Counted from the first letter of the stretch, positions 1 to 8,690 are shown. The stretch is 64,000 nt of DNA from JAXGXT01 sp040772665 (GCA_040772665.1 JAXGXT010000001.1:310001-374000); one strand, 5' to 3'. Translations and numbers: made by a program. The notes: generated by a model not told the origin, from the letters alone.

Positions 1-809
1 AAATCCGCAGGTATAATTGTTTTCGATTCTGTGTTGTTATATTTTGCATCATAATCATAAAACTCTGCCGCAGGCAAAATCTCTCCCACAGAAGATGCGG
101 CAACCTGCTCGTTTCCTAAAACCGAGCACTCCACCTCACGACCGCTTATGTTTTCTTCCACAATTATTTTTCTGTCGTGTTCAGCCGCCTTAAAAAGCCC
201 CTCTGTAAGCCCCTGTCTGTCGTATGCCTTTGTTATTCCCACAGAAGACCCTGCGTTTGCAGGCTTTATAAAGCATGGATAACCCACCTTTTTCTCAATT
301 TTAGTGTGAGTGCTTTTTTTCTTTATTTCATCCTTTGAAATAAATATATACTTAGCCTGATTGATTTTGCTGTTTTTAGCTATAATCTTTGTATACACCT
401 TATCCATAGACACTGCCGATGCCAAAACACCGCATCCCACATAAGGAATTTGAGCCAGCTCAAAAAGCCCCTGAACCGTTCCGTCCTCTCCGTAAAGACC
501 GTGAAGAACAGGAAAAACCACATCCACAGGTATAACCTTAACCTTGTTTCCCACAATCTTCAAAAGTCCTCTCTGGCTTGCATCAGGGCTTAAAACGGCA
601 GGTGTTCCAAACTTTTCCCATTCTCCGCTTTTTATGTTCTCAACAGGCCCGTTATAAATCATCCATTTGCCCTCTTTTGTTATTCCCACAGGCAAAACAT
701 AATACTTATCAGAACTAATATTTGAAATTATTGTCGAAGCGGAAACTCTGCTTACTTCATGCTCTGATGATTGACCCCCGAACAATACAACAACTGTTTT
801 TTTCTTCAA
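1..809 (-). CDS. ddl: D-alanine--D-alanine ligase, C-terminus cut by window edge
   Basis: ATP-dependent ligation of two D-alanines to make the dipeptide for peptidoglycan precursors; cytoplasmic. Reading from a TTG at 809, preceded by GAGGGAG about 7 nt upstream, the product starts with the Ddl N-terminal motif VLFGGQSSEHEVS. It continues with FPVLHGLYGEDGTVQG and the ATP-grasp segment PCFIKPANAGSSVG. About 269 codons are present; the family usually has 340-370, so the last quarter, with the metal and ATP contacts, lies outside. No ATG fits this frame, so the TTG start is chosen by homology and ribosome binding site. Family assignment is firm. A D-Ala-D-Lac variant cannot be excluded without the missing part. 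Confidence 0.93.
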   Translation of the reverse strand, partial: MKKKTVVVLFGGQSSEHEVSRVSASTIISNISSDKYYVLPVGITKEGKWMIYNGPVENIKSGEWEKFGTPAVLSPDASQRGLLKIVGNKVKVIPVDVVFPVLHGLYGEDGTVQGLFELAQIPYVGCGVLASAVSMDKVYTKIIAKNSKINQAKYIFISKDEIKKKSTHTKIEKKVGYPCFIKPANAGSSVGITKAYDRQGLTEGLFKAAEHDRKIIVEENISGREVECSVLGNEQVAASSVGEILPAAEFYDYDAKYNNTESKTIIPAD

Positions 810-883
810 TTTACTCCCTCTTTTCCAATCGGGCTAAAACCCGCTAATATTACTATTATATTCATATTGCACCGTCTTGACAA

Positions 884-926
884 TAAAAAAAACAAAGAAC
901 CGGTTCTTAACATAAGAACTCGGCTC
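884..926 (-). terminator. Intrinsic terminator of spoIIR
   Basis: Read on the minus strand, arms at 914-926 and 897-909 pair over about 13 bp, with one bulged A and one G-U pair, around a 3-nt loop. They are followed by a T-rich tract (884-896 as A on the plus strand). It sits about 45 nt past the spoIIR stop, so it ends the gerA-spoIIR transcript before ddl. Confidence 0.75.
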
Positions 927-970
927 CATGTCTGTTTTTAAAAACTTAAAACCTTGCTTTTTCCCCTTTT

Positions 971-1615
971 CTACATCTTCTCCTGCCACCACTCAACTAC
1001 CTTAAACCGTATCTCGCTTTCACCCTTGCACATAATTTCAAACTCCTCTTCAGGCAAAACATTTTGCAGCTTTCTTTCTGTCTGTTCATCTATACTTTCA
1101 CAAGCCTCGTCAACAAAACATAATGGCGGATACATAACACACCAAAAGTTTTCCCCCTGGGCTTTTCCTATTTCAACCCTTAACGCCTCATACTTTCCTG
1201 CAGGGAAGGTTACATTCCCGTAATTTCTTAAAGGAAACCTGAACTCCCCAAGATTTATGTTCACACTGTAATCCTTGCCGTTTCTTTTTATTTCATCCTC
1301 TGCCGCTTTTTTTAATAATTCCCTTGCCGAAATAATTATTTCCTTTGTTTCTTCCTTTGTTTCCAAGCCTGTCATTAACATATCAAGCTCTCCCAAAACA
1401 CAATCTCTTACCTTAATCTTTAAATCCTGATCCTCTTTCGAGTTGCTGTTTGCCAAACAATGAAACCTTATAACACTGTCGGCAATGTTTGCCTGAACTT
1501 TTTTAGAATATTTTGCGGCGCCTGCCGCACCAATTCCCCCTGCCGCAAACACCGCCAGAATAAAAGCCACAGCAATTTTTTTGATTTCTTTTTTTAATAT
1601 ATAAAAATTTTTCAA
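971..1615 (-). CDS. spoIIR: Stage II sporulation protein R (SpoIIR)
   Basis: SpoIIR is the forespore-made secreted signal that activates SpoIIGA processing of pro-sigmaE in the mother cell. The product (about 214 aa, normal for the family) has an N-terminal hydrophobic segment (about residues 12-32). It then shows the diagnostic VIRFHCLANSNSKEDQDLK motif with KVRDCVL after it, and MYPPLCFVD near residue 165. The longest reading begins at a GTG at 1624, but the TTG at 1615 has GGTGAT in front of it and is preferred. It lies 33 nt downstream of the gerAC-type gene in the same direction, so it may be co-transcribed, though a forespore promoter could lie in gerAC. Assignment by motif is strong; the start is less certain. 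Confidence 0.9.
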   Translation of the reverse strand: MKNFYILKKEIKKIAVAFILAVFAAGGIGAAGAAKYSKKVQANIADSVIRFHCLANSNSKEDQDLKIKVRDCVLGELDMLMTGLETKEETKEIIISARELLKKAAEDEIKRNGKDYSVNINLGEFRFPLRNYGNVTFPAGKYEALRVEIGKAQGENFWCVMYPPLCFVDEACESIDEQTERKLQNVLPEEEFEIMCKGESEIRFKVVEWWQEKM

Positions 1616-1648
1616 TTTAATCACCCATAGCTATTATTGCCACATTTT

Positions 1649-2641
1649 TCATTTTATAACACCTGTGCCGATTATTTTTGCTTTTACTTCAACTTCTCTT
1701 TTTCCCTCACTGCCCCCAGCCGCCTCTATTGATGCCAAAGCCTTCTTAACCCGTCTTTTTACACTTTCCTCCAGGGCCTCCTCTGCCTTTTTCATCTCCT
1801 CTTTGTTATATCCTTTTAAATTCCCCTCCCCCTTTATGTCAGCCTTGATTTTTATTTCAAGAATGTTTTCTCCTTGGTTTTTCTTTTCCTTAAAACTGCT
1901 TCTTTTAATAAATATGGGCACTTCCTCACCCTCCAGATGAACCTGCAATATATCCCCTGCACAGTTTCTTGTGGCAAGGGCATACCCTGTCATGTCCTCT
2001 TCCGTAAGTATCTCCCTTACTTTTTTCCCGTCATAAACCGCCCCTCCCCCTATTGTGGGCACACCCTCCTGAAACTTGATAAAAGGTATAACAAAATTCT
2101 CTTCCCTAACACCCTCCTCTAAATCTTTAAGAGTAACCTGCATTGTTGTGTTCACCTTTGCACCGTTGTTTTTATAAAAATCCCAAATATAAAGCCCGTC
2201 ACCCTGTTCCTCTTTCTCCACCTCTTCAATAAGCTGTCCCGCCTCCCCTTCTGCACATAAAATAACTGTTTTAAGAGAAAACTTGTTGCTTCGCATAAGT
2301 GAATCCACAATGTCCTCAAGCATTCTTTCCTCACTTATCACCTCTTTGCTTATTATAATGTTTTTTGTGTGCCCGTAATACATACTCCTTTTTAACTTGT
2401 TTTCCCCCGTTTCCATTGCAACTGCAAGTGTGTTGCCATTGGCATTTTTAATTTCATGCCCAATTGAATTTTCCACCTTTATAGCAGGGTTTGCAATTCC
2501 CATTGTTACCTGAAAAACATCTTCCTCTCCCTTGTCAATGCCTAAAGAAAGAACAAAATTCCGCTGGTCAATCTCTTGTGCGTCCATACACCCTGTAAAC
2601 ATCATCGGCAAAACAATAACAGCCAAAAATAACTTTTTCAT
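1649..2641 (-). CDS. gerAC: Ger(x)C family spore germination lipoprotein
   Basis: The C subunit of a GerA-type nutrient germinant receptor, a lipoprotein on the outer face of the spore inner membrane. Residues 1-18 form a lipoprotein signal ending in TGC (Cys18), followed by MDAQEIDQRNFVLSLGIDKG, typical of the family N-terminus. Length 330 aa is slightly short against 360-400. A Lys/Glu-rich region (about 270-310) precedes the final beta strand. The ATG overlaps the stop of the upstream permease gene by 4 nt, indicating translational coupling in a gerA-B-C order. Which germinant it senses cannot be read from sequence. The symbol is given by analogy with the gerA operon. Confidence 0.88.
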   Translation of the reverse strand: MKKLFLAVIVLPMMFTGCMDAQEIDQRNFVLSLGIDKGEEDVFQVTMGIANPAIKVENSIGHEIKNANGNTLAVAMETGENKLKRSMYYGHTKNIIISKEVISEERMLEDIVDSLMRSNKFSLKTVILCAEGEAGQLIEEVEKEEQGDGLYIWDFYKNNGAKVNTTMQVTLKDLEEGVREENFVIPFIKFQEGVPTIGGGAVYDGKKVREILTEEDMTGYALATRNCAGDILQVHLEGEEVPIFIKRSSFKEKKNQGENILEIKIKADIKGEGNLKGYNKEEMKKAEEALEESVKRRVKKALASIEAAGGSEGKREVEVKAKIIGTGVIK

Positions 2642-3675
2642 TTGCTTTTCCCTCCGAAAATAAACGCAGCCACAATAAACCCTTGTGTAATTAAATTTAA
2701 AATCCTTGCCTTTTCCACAATCCTCGTAACCTGAGAAATATTTTGGGGAAAAAGAGAAACAACAAAAATTAAAACAGCCGCCGCCAAAATCATTGCCCTA
2801 TCTCTCTCTTTTTTAACTGAAACCCTGCCTAAAATCCCTCCCCCGTAAACAACAGCTCCGCTTAAAAAAAGGAAAATAGACCCTATCCAAAACCCCAGCA
2901 TCAGCACATCCTGTCTTTCTAAAATCATAAGAGGAAAATCTATAGTGTCCATAATCTGCAACACAGGCCATCTTCTTTCCGCAACACCCCTGATTCCGAA
3001 AACACCAACAGTAAACGCAACCGCCGCCGAAATAAGCCCGTAAGAAAGAATCCCTGCTGTAAGGACAGATTTGCCCCTTTTAAAGCCATTTGTGTATGGC
3101 GTGACAAACAATAGGTATTCAATGCCAAAGGCGGCAGAAACCGTGTATAATGCGGCGGCAACCCCTCCTTTAGCCGTAAAGGGAAGAAGATTGCTTTTTT
3201 CCACATTTGGTGCTGAAAGAAGAAATATAAAAAGAAGAAATAAAAATATAAATCCAAAAGCCATTTCTCCAAACCTTGCCCTTGTTTCTTCGCCTTTAAG
3301 CCCTGTGTAAAAAATGCCTAAAACCATAATAAACGAAATAAGCCATGATGGAGTTGAGGGAAGAAGCAGCTGCCCTATTGTTTCGGAAAAATACCTAAGC
3401 AACACCCCTGCACAAAATATTATTTTTCCGCAAATTATAAGTGAAACAACATGCCCCACAGGCTTTTCCATAAGCCATAATGAGGTTTTGTCAACACTTA
3501 CAGCCATTGCCATAATAACTGCTGTTATAACCCCTCCCACAGCCGTAAAGAGCCATCCGCCGCTGCCCCCAAGCACAGTAACCCCTAAAGGCACCGTAAC
3601 CGATAACACCCCTAAAGAGCCTGCAACAATAAGTGCTTGAAGCTGTCTTTGGGAAATAAAATCATTCTTCGTCAT
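2638..3675 (-). CDS. gerAB: Spore germination permease (GerAB type)
   Basis: The integral-membrane B subunit of a germinant receptor, of the amino acid/polyamine permease (APC) superfamily. The 345-aa product is almost entirely hydrophobic, with about ten predicted membrane segments, and begins with the family pattern ISQRQLQALIVAGSLGV. In the Bacillus GerAB family this subunit holds the germinant pocket. The ATG at 3675 has GGGGGAGGG about 6 nt upstream and overlaps the 3' end of the A-subunit gene by 14 nt. Identification rests on family pattern plus its position between the A and C subunits. Confidence 0.9.
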   Translation of the reverse strand: MTKNDFISQRQLQALIVAGSLGVLSVTVPLGVTVLGGSGGWLFTAVGGVITAVIMAMAVSVDKTSLWLMEKPVGHVVSLIICGKIIFCAGVLLRYFSETIGQLLLPSTPSWLISFIMVLGIFYTGLKGEETRARFGEMAFGFIFLFLLFIFLLSAPNVEKSNLLPFTAKGGVAAALYTVSAAFGIEYLLFVTPYTNGFKRGKSVLTAGILSYGLISAAVAFTVGVFGIRGVAERRWPVLQIMDTIDFPLMILERQDVLMLGFWIGSIFLFLSGAVVYGGGILGRVSVKKERDRAMILAAAVLIFVVSLFPQNISQVTRIVEKARILNLITQGFIVAAFIFGGKSK

Positions 3676-5149
3676 TCTTTCCCTCCCCCATTCTTATAAC
3701 CTGCCCCTTGGCAGAAAAAATCGGTCTTTTCTTCATAAACATAATAGGCACTCTTATAATGCTGTCTTTAAAGTCGGAATAGTTGTTTACACTTCCTCCG
3801 CAAAACGGAAACATGTAGGGAATGCCAAAACTTTCAAGACTGGATAAATGAACCAAAGTGATTATTGCCCCAATCCAAAACCCGAAAAGTCCGAAAAGTG
3901 CAGAAAGAAAAATAAGCAAATATTTAACCAGTTTTATGCCGCTTACAAGAGTAACATTTGGAACGGAAAAACTGCAAATTCCTGTAAGTGCCGCAATTAT
4001 AACAACAGCAGGCCCCACAATCCCTGCATCCACAGCCGCCTGCCCAATAACAATTCCTCCCACAATGCCTATTGCGCCGCCAATTGGCGAGGGAAGTCTG
4101 ACCCCTGCCTCCTGCAAAAGCTCAAAAGCAAGCTCCATTAAAAGCATTTCCAAAATTGTGGGAAAAGGAACATTTGCCCTGCCAACAGCAATTTTTAAAG
4201 CCAAAGAAGTTGGAATCAAGTTTGGGTGAAAAACCGTTAAAGCAATATAAAGTGCAGGCAAAGTTGCCGCCATCAAAGCCGCCCCAAACCTTAAAATCCT
4301 TAAAAAACTCATAACCTGCCATCTTTCATAATAATCGTCTGCCGCCTGAAAAAACACGTTAAAGGTTGACGGCACAAGAAGGGCAAAAGGCGAGTTATCC
4401 ACCAGCACAGCAATTCTCCCCTCATATATTGCCGCCGCTGTTTTATCAGGACGTTCTGTTGTTTGTATTTGAGGGAAAAGTGAAAATTTTCTTTCTTCAA
4501 GAAACTGCCCCACATAACCGCTGTCTAAAACAGCATCTATATTAATGTTTTCTATTTGTGAAATAACTTCTTCCAAAATTTCTTTCCGCACAATGTCTTC
4601 AATATAAAGTATGGCAATGTCTGTTTTGCTTCTTACACCGCTTTTTGTGCGCATAACCTTAAGCCTTGTGTCACGAATGCGTCTTCGCACAAGCACAGTG
4701 TTTTTGCTTGCCTGTTCAACAAAAGCCTCTTTTGAGCCTTGAATTGTAACCTCGTTTTTAACCTCGGGCACACCCCTTGAGGGCCAACCCTTTGTGGAAA
4801 TCTGTGCCGCTTTGTTATAGTTTTCAGAAAATATAACAGTGTCACCAAGAAGAATTGCGTCACAAACCTCACCAAAGGTGACAATCTCACTTACTTCCCC
4901 AACGGAAATTGTTTTAAGCTGGAGAAACAATGTGTTGCCCTCTGTTTTTCCCCTTGCCATTAAGTTTGTAAGAATGGAGTTTTCAATTGCCTGCTCGTTA
5001 ACCATGTTGTCTATATAAACCATGAAAAGCCTGTTGTTGCCCCCATAAAACTCTCTGAAAACAACATCCCCCGCACCTTGAAAAATCTCTTTAAGCTTTG
5101 ATATGTTTAAATCCATTTCTAAAAACAGCTTTTTATTTTCCTCTGCCAT
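3662..5149 (-). CDS. gerAA: Spore germination protein, GerAA/SpoVAF family
   Basis: The A subunit of the germinant receptor. The product (495 aa) has a soluble N-terminal half with family blocks (ISVGEVSEIVTFGEVCDAIL, RVRR-like VRRRIRDTRLKV, LYIEDIV) and a C-terminal half with about five membrane helices including FPTILEMLLMELAFELLQEA. These are hallmarks of GerAA/SpoVAF. The ATG at 5149 is preferred because GAGGTGA lies 5 nt upstream; a longer GTG reading from 5158 would overlap that site. It is the first gene of the operon, followed by overlapping B and C genes. SpoVAF itself is less likely because no spoVA genes are adjacent. Confidence 0.9.
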   Translation of the reverse strand: MAEENKKLFLEMDLNISKLKEIFQGAGDVVFREFYGGNNRLFMVYIDNMVNEQAIENSILTNLMARGKTEGNTLFLQLKTISVGEVSEIVTFGEVCDAILLGDTVIFSENYNKAAQISTKGWPSRGVPEVKNEVTIQGSKEAFVEQASKNTVLVRRRIRDTRLKVMRTKSGVRSKTDIAILYIEDIVRKEILEEVISQIENINIDAVLDSGYVGQFLEERKFSLFPQIQTTERPDKTAAAIYEGRIAVLVDNSPFALLVPSTFNVFFQAADDYYERWQVMSFLRILRFGAALMAATLPALYIALTVFHPNLIPTSLALKIAVGRANVPFPTILEMLLMELAFELLQEAGVRLPSPIGGAIGIVGGIVIGQAAVDAGIVGPAVVIIAALTGICSFSVPNVTLVSGIKLVKYLLIFLSALFGLFGFWIGAIITLVHLSSLESFGIPYMFPFCGGSVNNYSDFKDSIIRVPIMFMKKRPIFSAKGQVIRMGEGKNDEE

Positions 5150-5207
5150 TAACTTCACCTCGCAAGGTAAGTTTTAGCAAAACAAAAAATTTTATTCAAA
5201 AGAACAC

Positions 5208-5236
5208 AAAAAAAGGTGAGAACCGAAGTTCTCACC
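5208..5236 (-). terminator. UUCG-loop intrinsic terminator of the stalk-domain gene
   Basis: On the minus strand a perfect 9-bp stem (GGTGAGAAC/GTTCTCACC) closes a TTCG tetraloop and runs directly into seven T. It lies 41 nt past the stop of the 733-aa secreted protein gene and before gerAA. Confidence 0.9.
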
Positions 5237-5277
5237 CTTATTATTTAGGATAGATAGCTTTTGTATAAACTATTTAA

Positions 5278-7479
5278 TTAGTTTAATGTAGCTGTCTTTG
5301 TTTCATCATCCCAGTTGATTTTGCTGTCGTTTAAGCCGAGAGCATAACCAAGGTCTCTTAAAGGAATGAATGCTCTTTCGCCTGTGATTTCACAAGCTTT
5401 TGCCATCTGAACATTAACGCCGTTGATAACCATAGTTTTTGAACCAACTGTCATGTTAACTACACGCTGACCAAATGTGATTGTAACTGTCTTTGTAGCG
5501 TCATCCCATCTTACGATAGCTGAGCCTGAAAGAGCTTCTGTTACTGCACGAACTGGAAGCATTGTGTAGCCTTCTGAAATGTATGCAGGTACGTCAAGAG
5601 CAACGTCTTTGTCACCAGCAACAAGTTTGTCAGCACCGATTGTTACAACAATCTGTGTTGTGAATGTAGAATCATCCTGGTCACGACCAGCTGTTACTAC
5701 TTCAATAAAGTCTGAAAGAACTTCTACTTCGTCAGTATCGAAGTTTTCGTCATCTGCATCAACGTGATAGTTCTGGAATATAGCATCTGATGTAGCGCCC
5801 TTTACAAGTGAAAGTGCATATTTACCTGCAGGAAGAGTTCTGTCAAGGTAAAGCTTGTTTTCTGTTACTTTAAGAACAGCAGGAGTCTTGCTTGAAGCAG
5901 ACTTAACTGTAATTTCTAATGTGCCTTTGTTTACTTTTACTTTATCAATCTTAAGGTCACCTTCAACAACTTCTACTGTAGGTGTACCATCAAATCTCAT
6001 TTCTTCAACGTCAAGATAAAGTGTTTTGTTTCTTTCAAGGTTTCCTACTTCTGTTTCTTTGATGATGATATCACCAATTTCAACGTTTCTGTAGTCAATC
6101 TTTACTTTGTTTGTTTCAGCTTCAACTGTAACAGGAGCGATTACTGTACCGATAGTAGCTTCAAGATCTTCCTGAACGCCTGAACCTGTTACTTTAACAA
6201 CGATGTCACCTGTAAAGCCAGGGTCAATTGAAAGCTTGAATTTGTTTTCAATTTCAACTTTTCCTGTTCTTGTTCCTGATGCATTAATTGTTAATACTGT
6301 TGTGTCATCTTTTTGCTTAACTTTAAAGGCAACAGTTAATCCACCTTTAACTTTATCAGGAGTAATAGTAGCAGCGTCAGCAACGTCTACTTTAACACCT
6401 TCTGGGAAAAGGATTTCTGTTTTTCTATTGTCTAACCAAGAAGCTTCAATTACTTCTTTGAAAGTAAGTTTTAAAGATTCTACATCTGAATCAGCTCTAC
6501 CTGCAATAAATGTAGGAAGTGTTTTGTTTTCAGCTGTAAGTGAAACGCCATAGCTTCTTGCTGTACCAACTTCAAGTGTCTGTCTTGTTACGCCTGAACC
6601 TGAAAGTGTGATTTCAGCAATGTCGCCCGCGTCTACATCATCATCATCAAATGCAATTTTAATGCCGTCAATGATAATTCTTGCAGGAGATGTTGTAGGT
6701 GCGCCAGCAACAACGAATTCTACTTCCTGATTTCCTGATACTCTTGTGATTCCACTGATTGTAATGCCATTGTCTGCTGTTACAGTAGGATCTGCTGTAA
6801 ATTCAAAGCCGTTTGTAAGCTTAAGTTTAACAGTACCATTCTTTATTGAGCCGCCAGCAGCTTCTCTAAGAATAATTGGTTTTACTGTTGTGCCGCCTTC
6901 TTGAATGTCAGTTAATTTTTCAATTGTAGCTACTGTTGCACCAGCTGCTACGTTAGCAAACTTATATGTGCCACTTGAAACAATTGACTGTAGTGGGTTA
7001 ATTGTTACAGTTGCGTCGCCTTCACCCTTTAATGTTGTGTAAAGAGGTACTGTGATACTATCGTCAGAAGTACCAGCAGTTGTAACTTTAACCTTTACAG
7101 ACAATAATGTAGCTGTAAGTTTTTCTACTGTAATATCAGTAGCACCAATAGCACTGCTTGCTAAAGTTGATGTAACTACGTTTGCACGACGTACATCTGG
7201 TGTCGCTGGAACACTGTCATGATCCCAAAATGTATTGAGATCATCACTCCACTCAGCATTTACCAAGCTAAGTTCAAAATTGATTTGATCACCACTTGCT
7301 GCCTTCTCCAGGCTGTTCTTCTCAAGTATAAGTTTTGGTGCAGCTGTGCCAGTGTATGGTGTATCTGCTTTTCCTGTTACAATTCTATCAACTGAGTTAG
7401 TTGAAGCAGCAAATGCTGTCATAGGCACCATAGTAGCTACCATAACTGCTGATAATAATAAAGCTAATTTCTTCTTCAT
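5278..7479 (-). CDS. Secreted stalk-domain (copper amine oxidase N-terminal-like) surface protein
   Basis: A 733-aa exported protein. Residues 1-24 are a clear signal peptide ending in FAAS. The next 600 residues are beta-rich, Thr/Val/Asp-rich, nearly free of Cys and Trp, and look like repeated Ig-like or stalk modules. The C-terminus (about 640-733) matches the stalk/Cu_amine_oxidN1 fold: MLPVRAVTEALSG, VRWDDATKTVTI and AFIPLRDLGYALG followed by WDDETKTATL. No enzyme motif and no sortase signal were seen, so it is probably a cell-surface or S-layer-like protein, though this is inference. A canonical promoter, a perfect AGGAGG site 8 nt before the ATG and a UUCG terminator point to strong single-gene expression. 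Confidence 0.85.
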   Translation of the reverse strand: MKKKLALLLSAVMVATMVPMTAFAASTNSVDRIVTGKADTPYTGTAAPKLILEKNSLEKAASGDQINFELSLVNAEWSDDLNTFWDHDSVPATPDVRRANVVTSTLASSAIGATDITVEKLTATLLSVKVKVTTAGTSDDSITVPLYTTLKGEGDATVTINPLQSIVSSGTYKFANVAAGATVATIEKLTDIQEGGTTVKPIILREAAGGSIKNGTVKLKLTNGFEFTADPTVTADNGITISGITRVSGNQEVEFVVAGAPTTSPARIIIDGIKIAFDDDDVDAGDIAEITLSGSGVTRQTLEVGTARSYGVSLTAENKTLPTFIAGRADSDVESLKLTFKEVIEASWLDNRKTEILFPEGVKVDVADAATITPDKVKGGLTVAFKVKQKDDTTVLTINASGTRTGKVEIENKFKLSIDPGFTGDIVVKVTGSGVQEDLEATIGTVIAPVTVEAETNKVKIDYRNVEIGDIIIKETEVGNLERNKTLYLDVEEMRFDGTPTVEVVEGDLKIDKVKVNKGTLEITVKSASSKTPAVLKVTENKLYLDRTLPAGKYALSLVKGATSDAIFQNYHVDADDENFDTDEVEVLSDFIEVVTAGRDQDDSTFTTQIVVTIGADKLVAGDKDVALDVPAYISEGYTMLPVRAVTEALSGSAIVRWDDATKTVTITFGQRVVNMTVGSKTMVINGVNVQMAKACEITGERAFIPLRDLGYALGLNDSKINWDDETKTATLN

Positions 7480-7552
7480 TATTTGTTTCCTCCTTTAAAA
7501 TTTTATTTTTTTGGTTTGTTCAAAAAGCCTTTTGCTTTCTGATTACAAACGA

Positions 7553-7581
7553 ATTATAGCACCCTTAAAAACCACAGTCAA
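7553..7581 (-). promoter_or_regulatory. Sigma-A type promoter of the stalk-domain gene
   Basis: On the minus strand TTGACT (7581-7576), a 17-nt spacer and TATAAT (7558-7553) match the housekeeping consensus at 11 of 12 positions. It reads toward the ATG at 7479, leaving a 5' leader of about 65 nt. Confidence 0.85.
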
Positions 7582-7595
7582 TAGATTAAGCATAA

Positions 7596-7628
7596 GTGTA
7601 ACATTACTGTAATATTAGTGAAACATTA
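7596..7628. promoter_or_regulatory. Three tandem 11-nt repeats upstream of the -35 box
   Basis: Plus-strand units GTGTAACATTA (7596-7606), CTGTAATATTA (7607-7617) and GTGAAACATTA (7618-7628) abut each other exactly and end 15 nt from the -35 of the stalk-domain promoter. Direct repeats with a period of one helical turn are typical of sites for OmpR/PhoB-type response regulators. The identity of any regulator is unknown. Confidence 0.6.
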
Positions 7629-7861
7629 TGTACACAAGGGGCTTGCCCCGTGGCTTTGGCAAAACATGTTCAGCCAAACAATGCTACCTATCCTGTTAAC
7701 ATCACAGTAACTCTTCCTTAACAAATCTTAAAGCTTTAAGGCTTTTTTAGGAACGCTTTCGATATTATATACTAAAGAAAACTTCATTTCAATAGGAAAA
7801 TTTCCACAATCCCTAAAATAAGCCAAAAATCGAAGCTTGTTCTTGTTAGGCAGTAAAACCC

Positions 7862-7945
7862 GTGGTATTATATGAAGCTTTGTCTATTATGATTAGCTTT
7901 GGGGCTCTCGTAGTTCTTATCTTGACTTTCAAGGTAAAAAAATAA
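7862..7945 (+). CDS. Putative holin-like type I toxin, 27 aa
   Basis: A very short ORF starting GTG: MVLYEALSIM followed by ISFGALVVLILTFKVKK. It has the signature of the small holin-like toxin family (M-x-x-Y-E-A-L, one hydrophobic helix, basic C-terminal tail), placed as in known members with YEAL at residue 4. Such peptides insert in the membrane and are held silent by an antisense RNA. Here a strong promoter on the opposite strand drives an RNA that converges on the toxin 3' end. No good Shine-Dalgarno lies before the GTG, which fits the poorly translated mRNAs of these systems. Family call is by pattern, not search. Confidence 0.72.
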   Translation: MVLYEALSIMISFGALVVLILTFKVKK

Positions 7946-8028
7946 CTACCTGTCAACGTCTCGCCAGACAACAGGTAGCTAAGCATTAAATTAGAGGCTA
8001 ACCACTTTGTGGCGGTTTCCTTTCTTTC
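7936..8028 (-). ncRNA. Antisense antitoxin RNA (RatA-like) to the holin-like toxin
   Basis: A transcript of about 90 nt is inferred. The promoter at 8062-8035 starts RNA near 8028. The RNA contains a short hairpin (CCAC-AAA-GTGG) and ends in a stable hairpin (about 7946-7978, arms CTACCTGT and ACAGGTAG) running into TTATTTTTTT. It overlaps the last codons and the 3' untranslated region of the toxin ORF on the other strand. This is the arrangement of known toxin/antitoxin RNA pairs of this family. Ends are predicted from promoter and terminator only. Confidence 0.65.
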
Positions 8029-8034
8029 CTATCA

Positions 8035-8062
8035 ATTATATCACATTTCACCCTTTTGTAAA
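8035..8062 (-). promoter_or_regulatory. Promoter of the antisense RNA
   Basis: Minus strand TTTACA (8062-8057), 16-nt spacer, TATAAT (8040-8035). It is a near-consensus sigma-A promoter in a non-coding stretch, pointing at the toxin ORF. Confidence 0.8.
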
Positions 8063-8087
8063 CCCCTGCCGCAAAAAGAGCTCTTTA

Positions 8088-8690
8088 TCACTTCCAATAA
8101 TCCATTAGGTTAATGCCACGTTTTTTAAGGCTTTGATAAACAAGAGGAACGGGAAGACCCACCACGTTATCAAAGTTGCCCAAAATTCCGTCAACAAAAA
8201 TAGCCGCCTTGCCCTGAATTGCATAAGCGCCTGCCTTGTCTGTATATTCCTGTGTGCCAAGGTATGCGTCAATTTCGTCTTTGGACATTGTGTTAAACCT
8301 TACTTCCGTGCCGTCGATAATGTGCTCCTTGTCATAAACCTCGCCTTTTTCGTCAACAAAAAGCATTGTTACACCTGTGTAAACTGTGTGACGTCTGCCC
8401 TGCAGGTGGCTGAGCATTCTTATTGCATCCTCCCTGTTTGTGGGTTTCGTAAGTATTTTGCCCATGTCTGCAACAATGGTGTCAACACCCATAATAACCG
8501 CCTGTTCTTTAACCTTATCAAGCACAGCGTATGCCTTTTTTTCGGAAAGGGTTTTAACGCATTCGTAAGGCGAAACGTCAAGGTCAAGGTTTTCGTCAAT
8601 CTCGCTTGGAATAACCTCAATGGGGATCTCCAGGTTCTCCAAAATCTGACGACGTCTTGGGGATTGTGAAGCAAGAATAATTTTGTGCAT
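8088..8690 (-). CDS. maf: Maf family nucleotide pyrophosphatase
   Basis: Maf proteins hydrolyse non-canonical or modified nucleoside triphosphates such as dTTP/UTP or m7GTP to monophosphates and are linked to septum formation. The product (200 aa, normal) begins IILASQSPRRRQILENL, the defining N-terminal motif. It carries IMGVDTIVADMGKILTKP (the substrate-binding VxxDT loop) and a C-terminal block AIQGKAAIFVDGILGNFDNVVGLP. The ATG at 8690 is chosen because GAGGAG lies 7 nt upstream and homology begins there; an upstream ATG at 8723 lacks a site. It is the last gene of a minus-strand series after rnfB and the DUF4321 gene. Confidence 0.93.
   Translation of the reverse strand: MHKIILASQSPRRRQILENLEIPIEVIPSEIDENLDLDVSPYECVKTLSEKKAYAVLDKVKEQAVIMGVDTIVADMGKILTKPTNREDAIRMLSHLQGRRHTVYTGVTMLFVDEKGEVYDKEHIIDGTEVRFNTMSKDEIDAYLGTQEYTDKAGAYAIQGKAAIFVDGILGNFDNVVGLPVPLVYQSLKKRGINLMDYWK

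Noticed and set aside
3848..4229. 97- and 123-codon forward frames
   Set aside because: Antisense shadows of the gerAA membrane region, Pro/Ala/Ile-rich by complement of helix codons.
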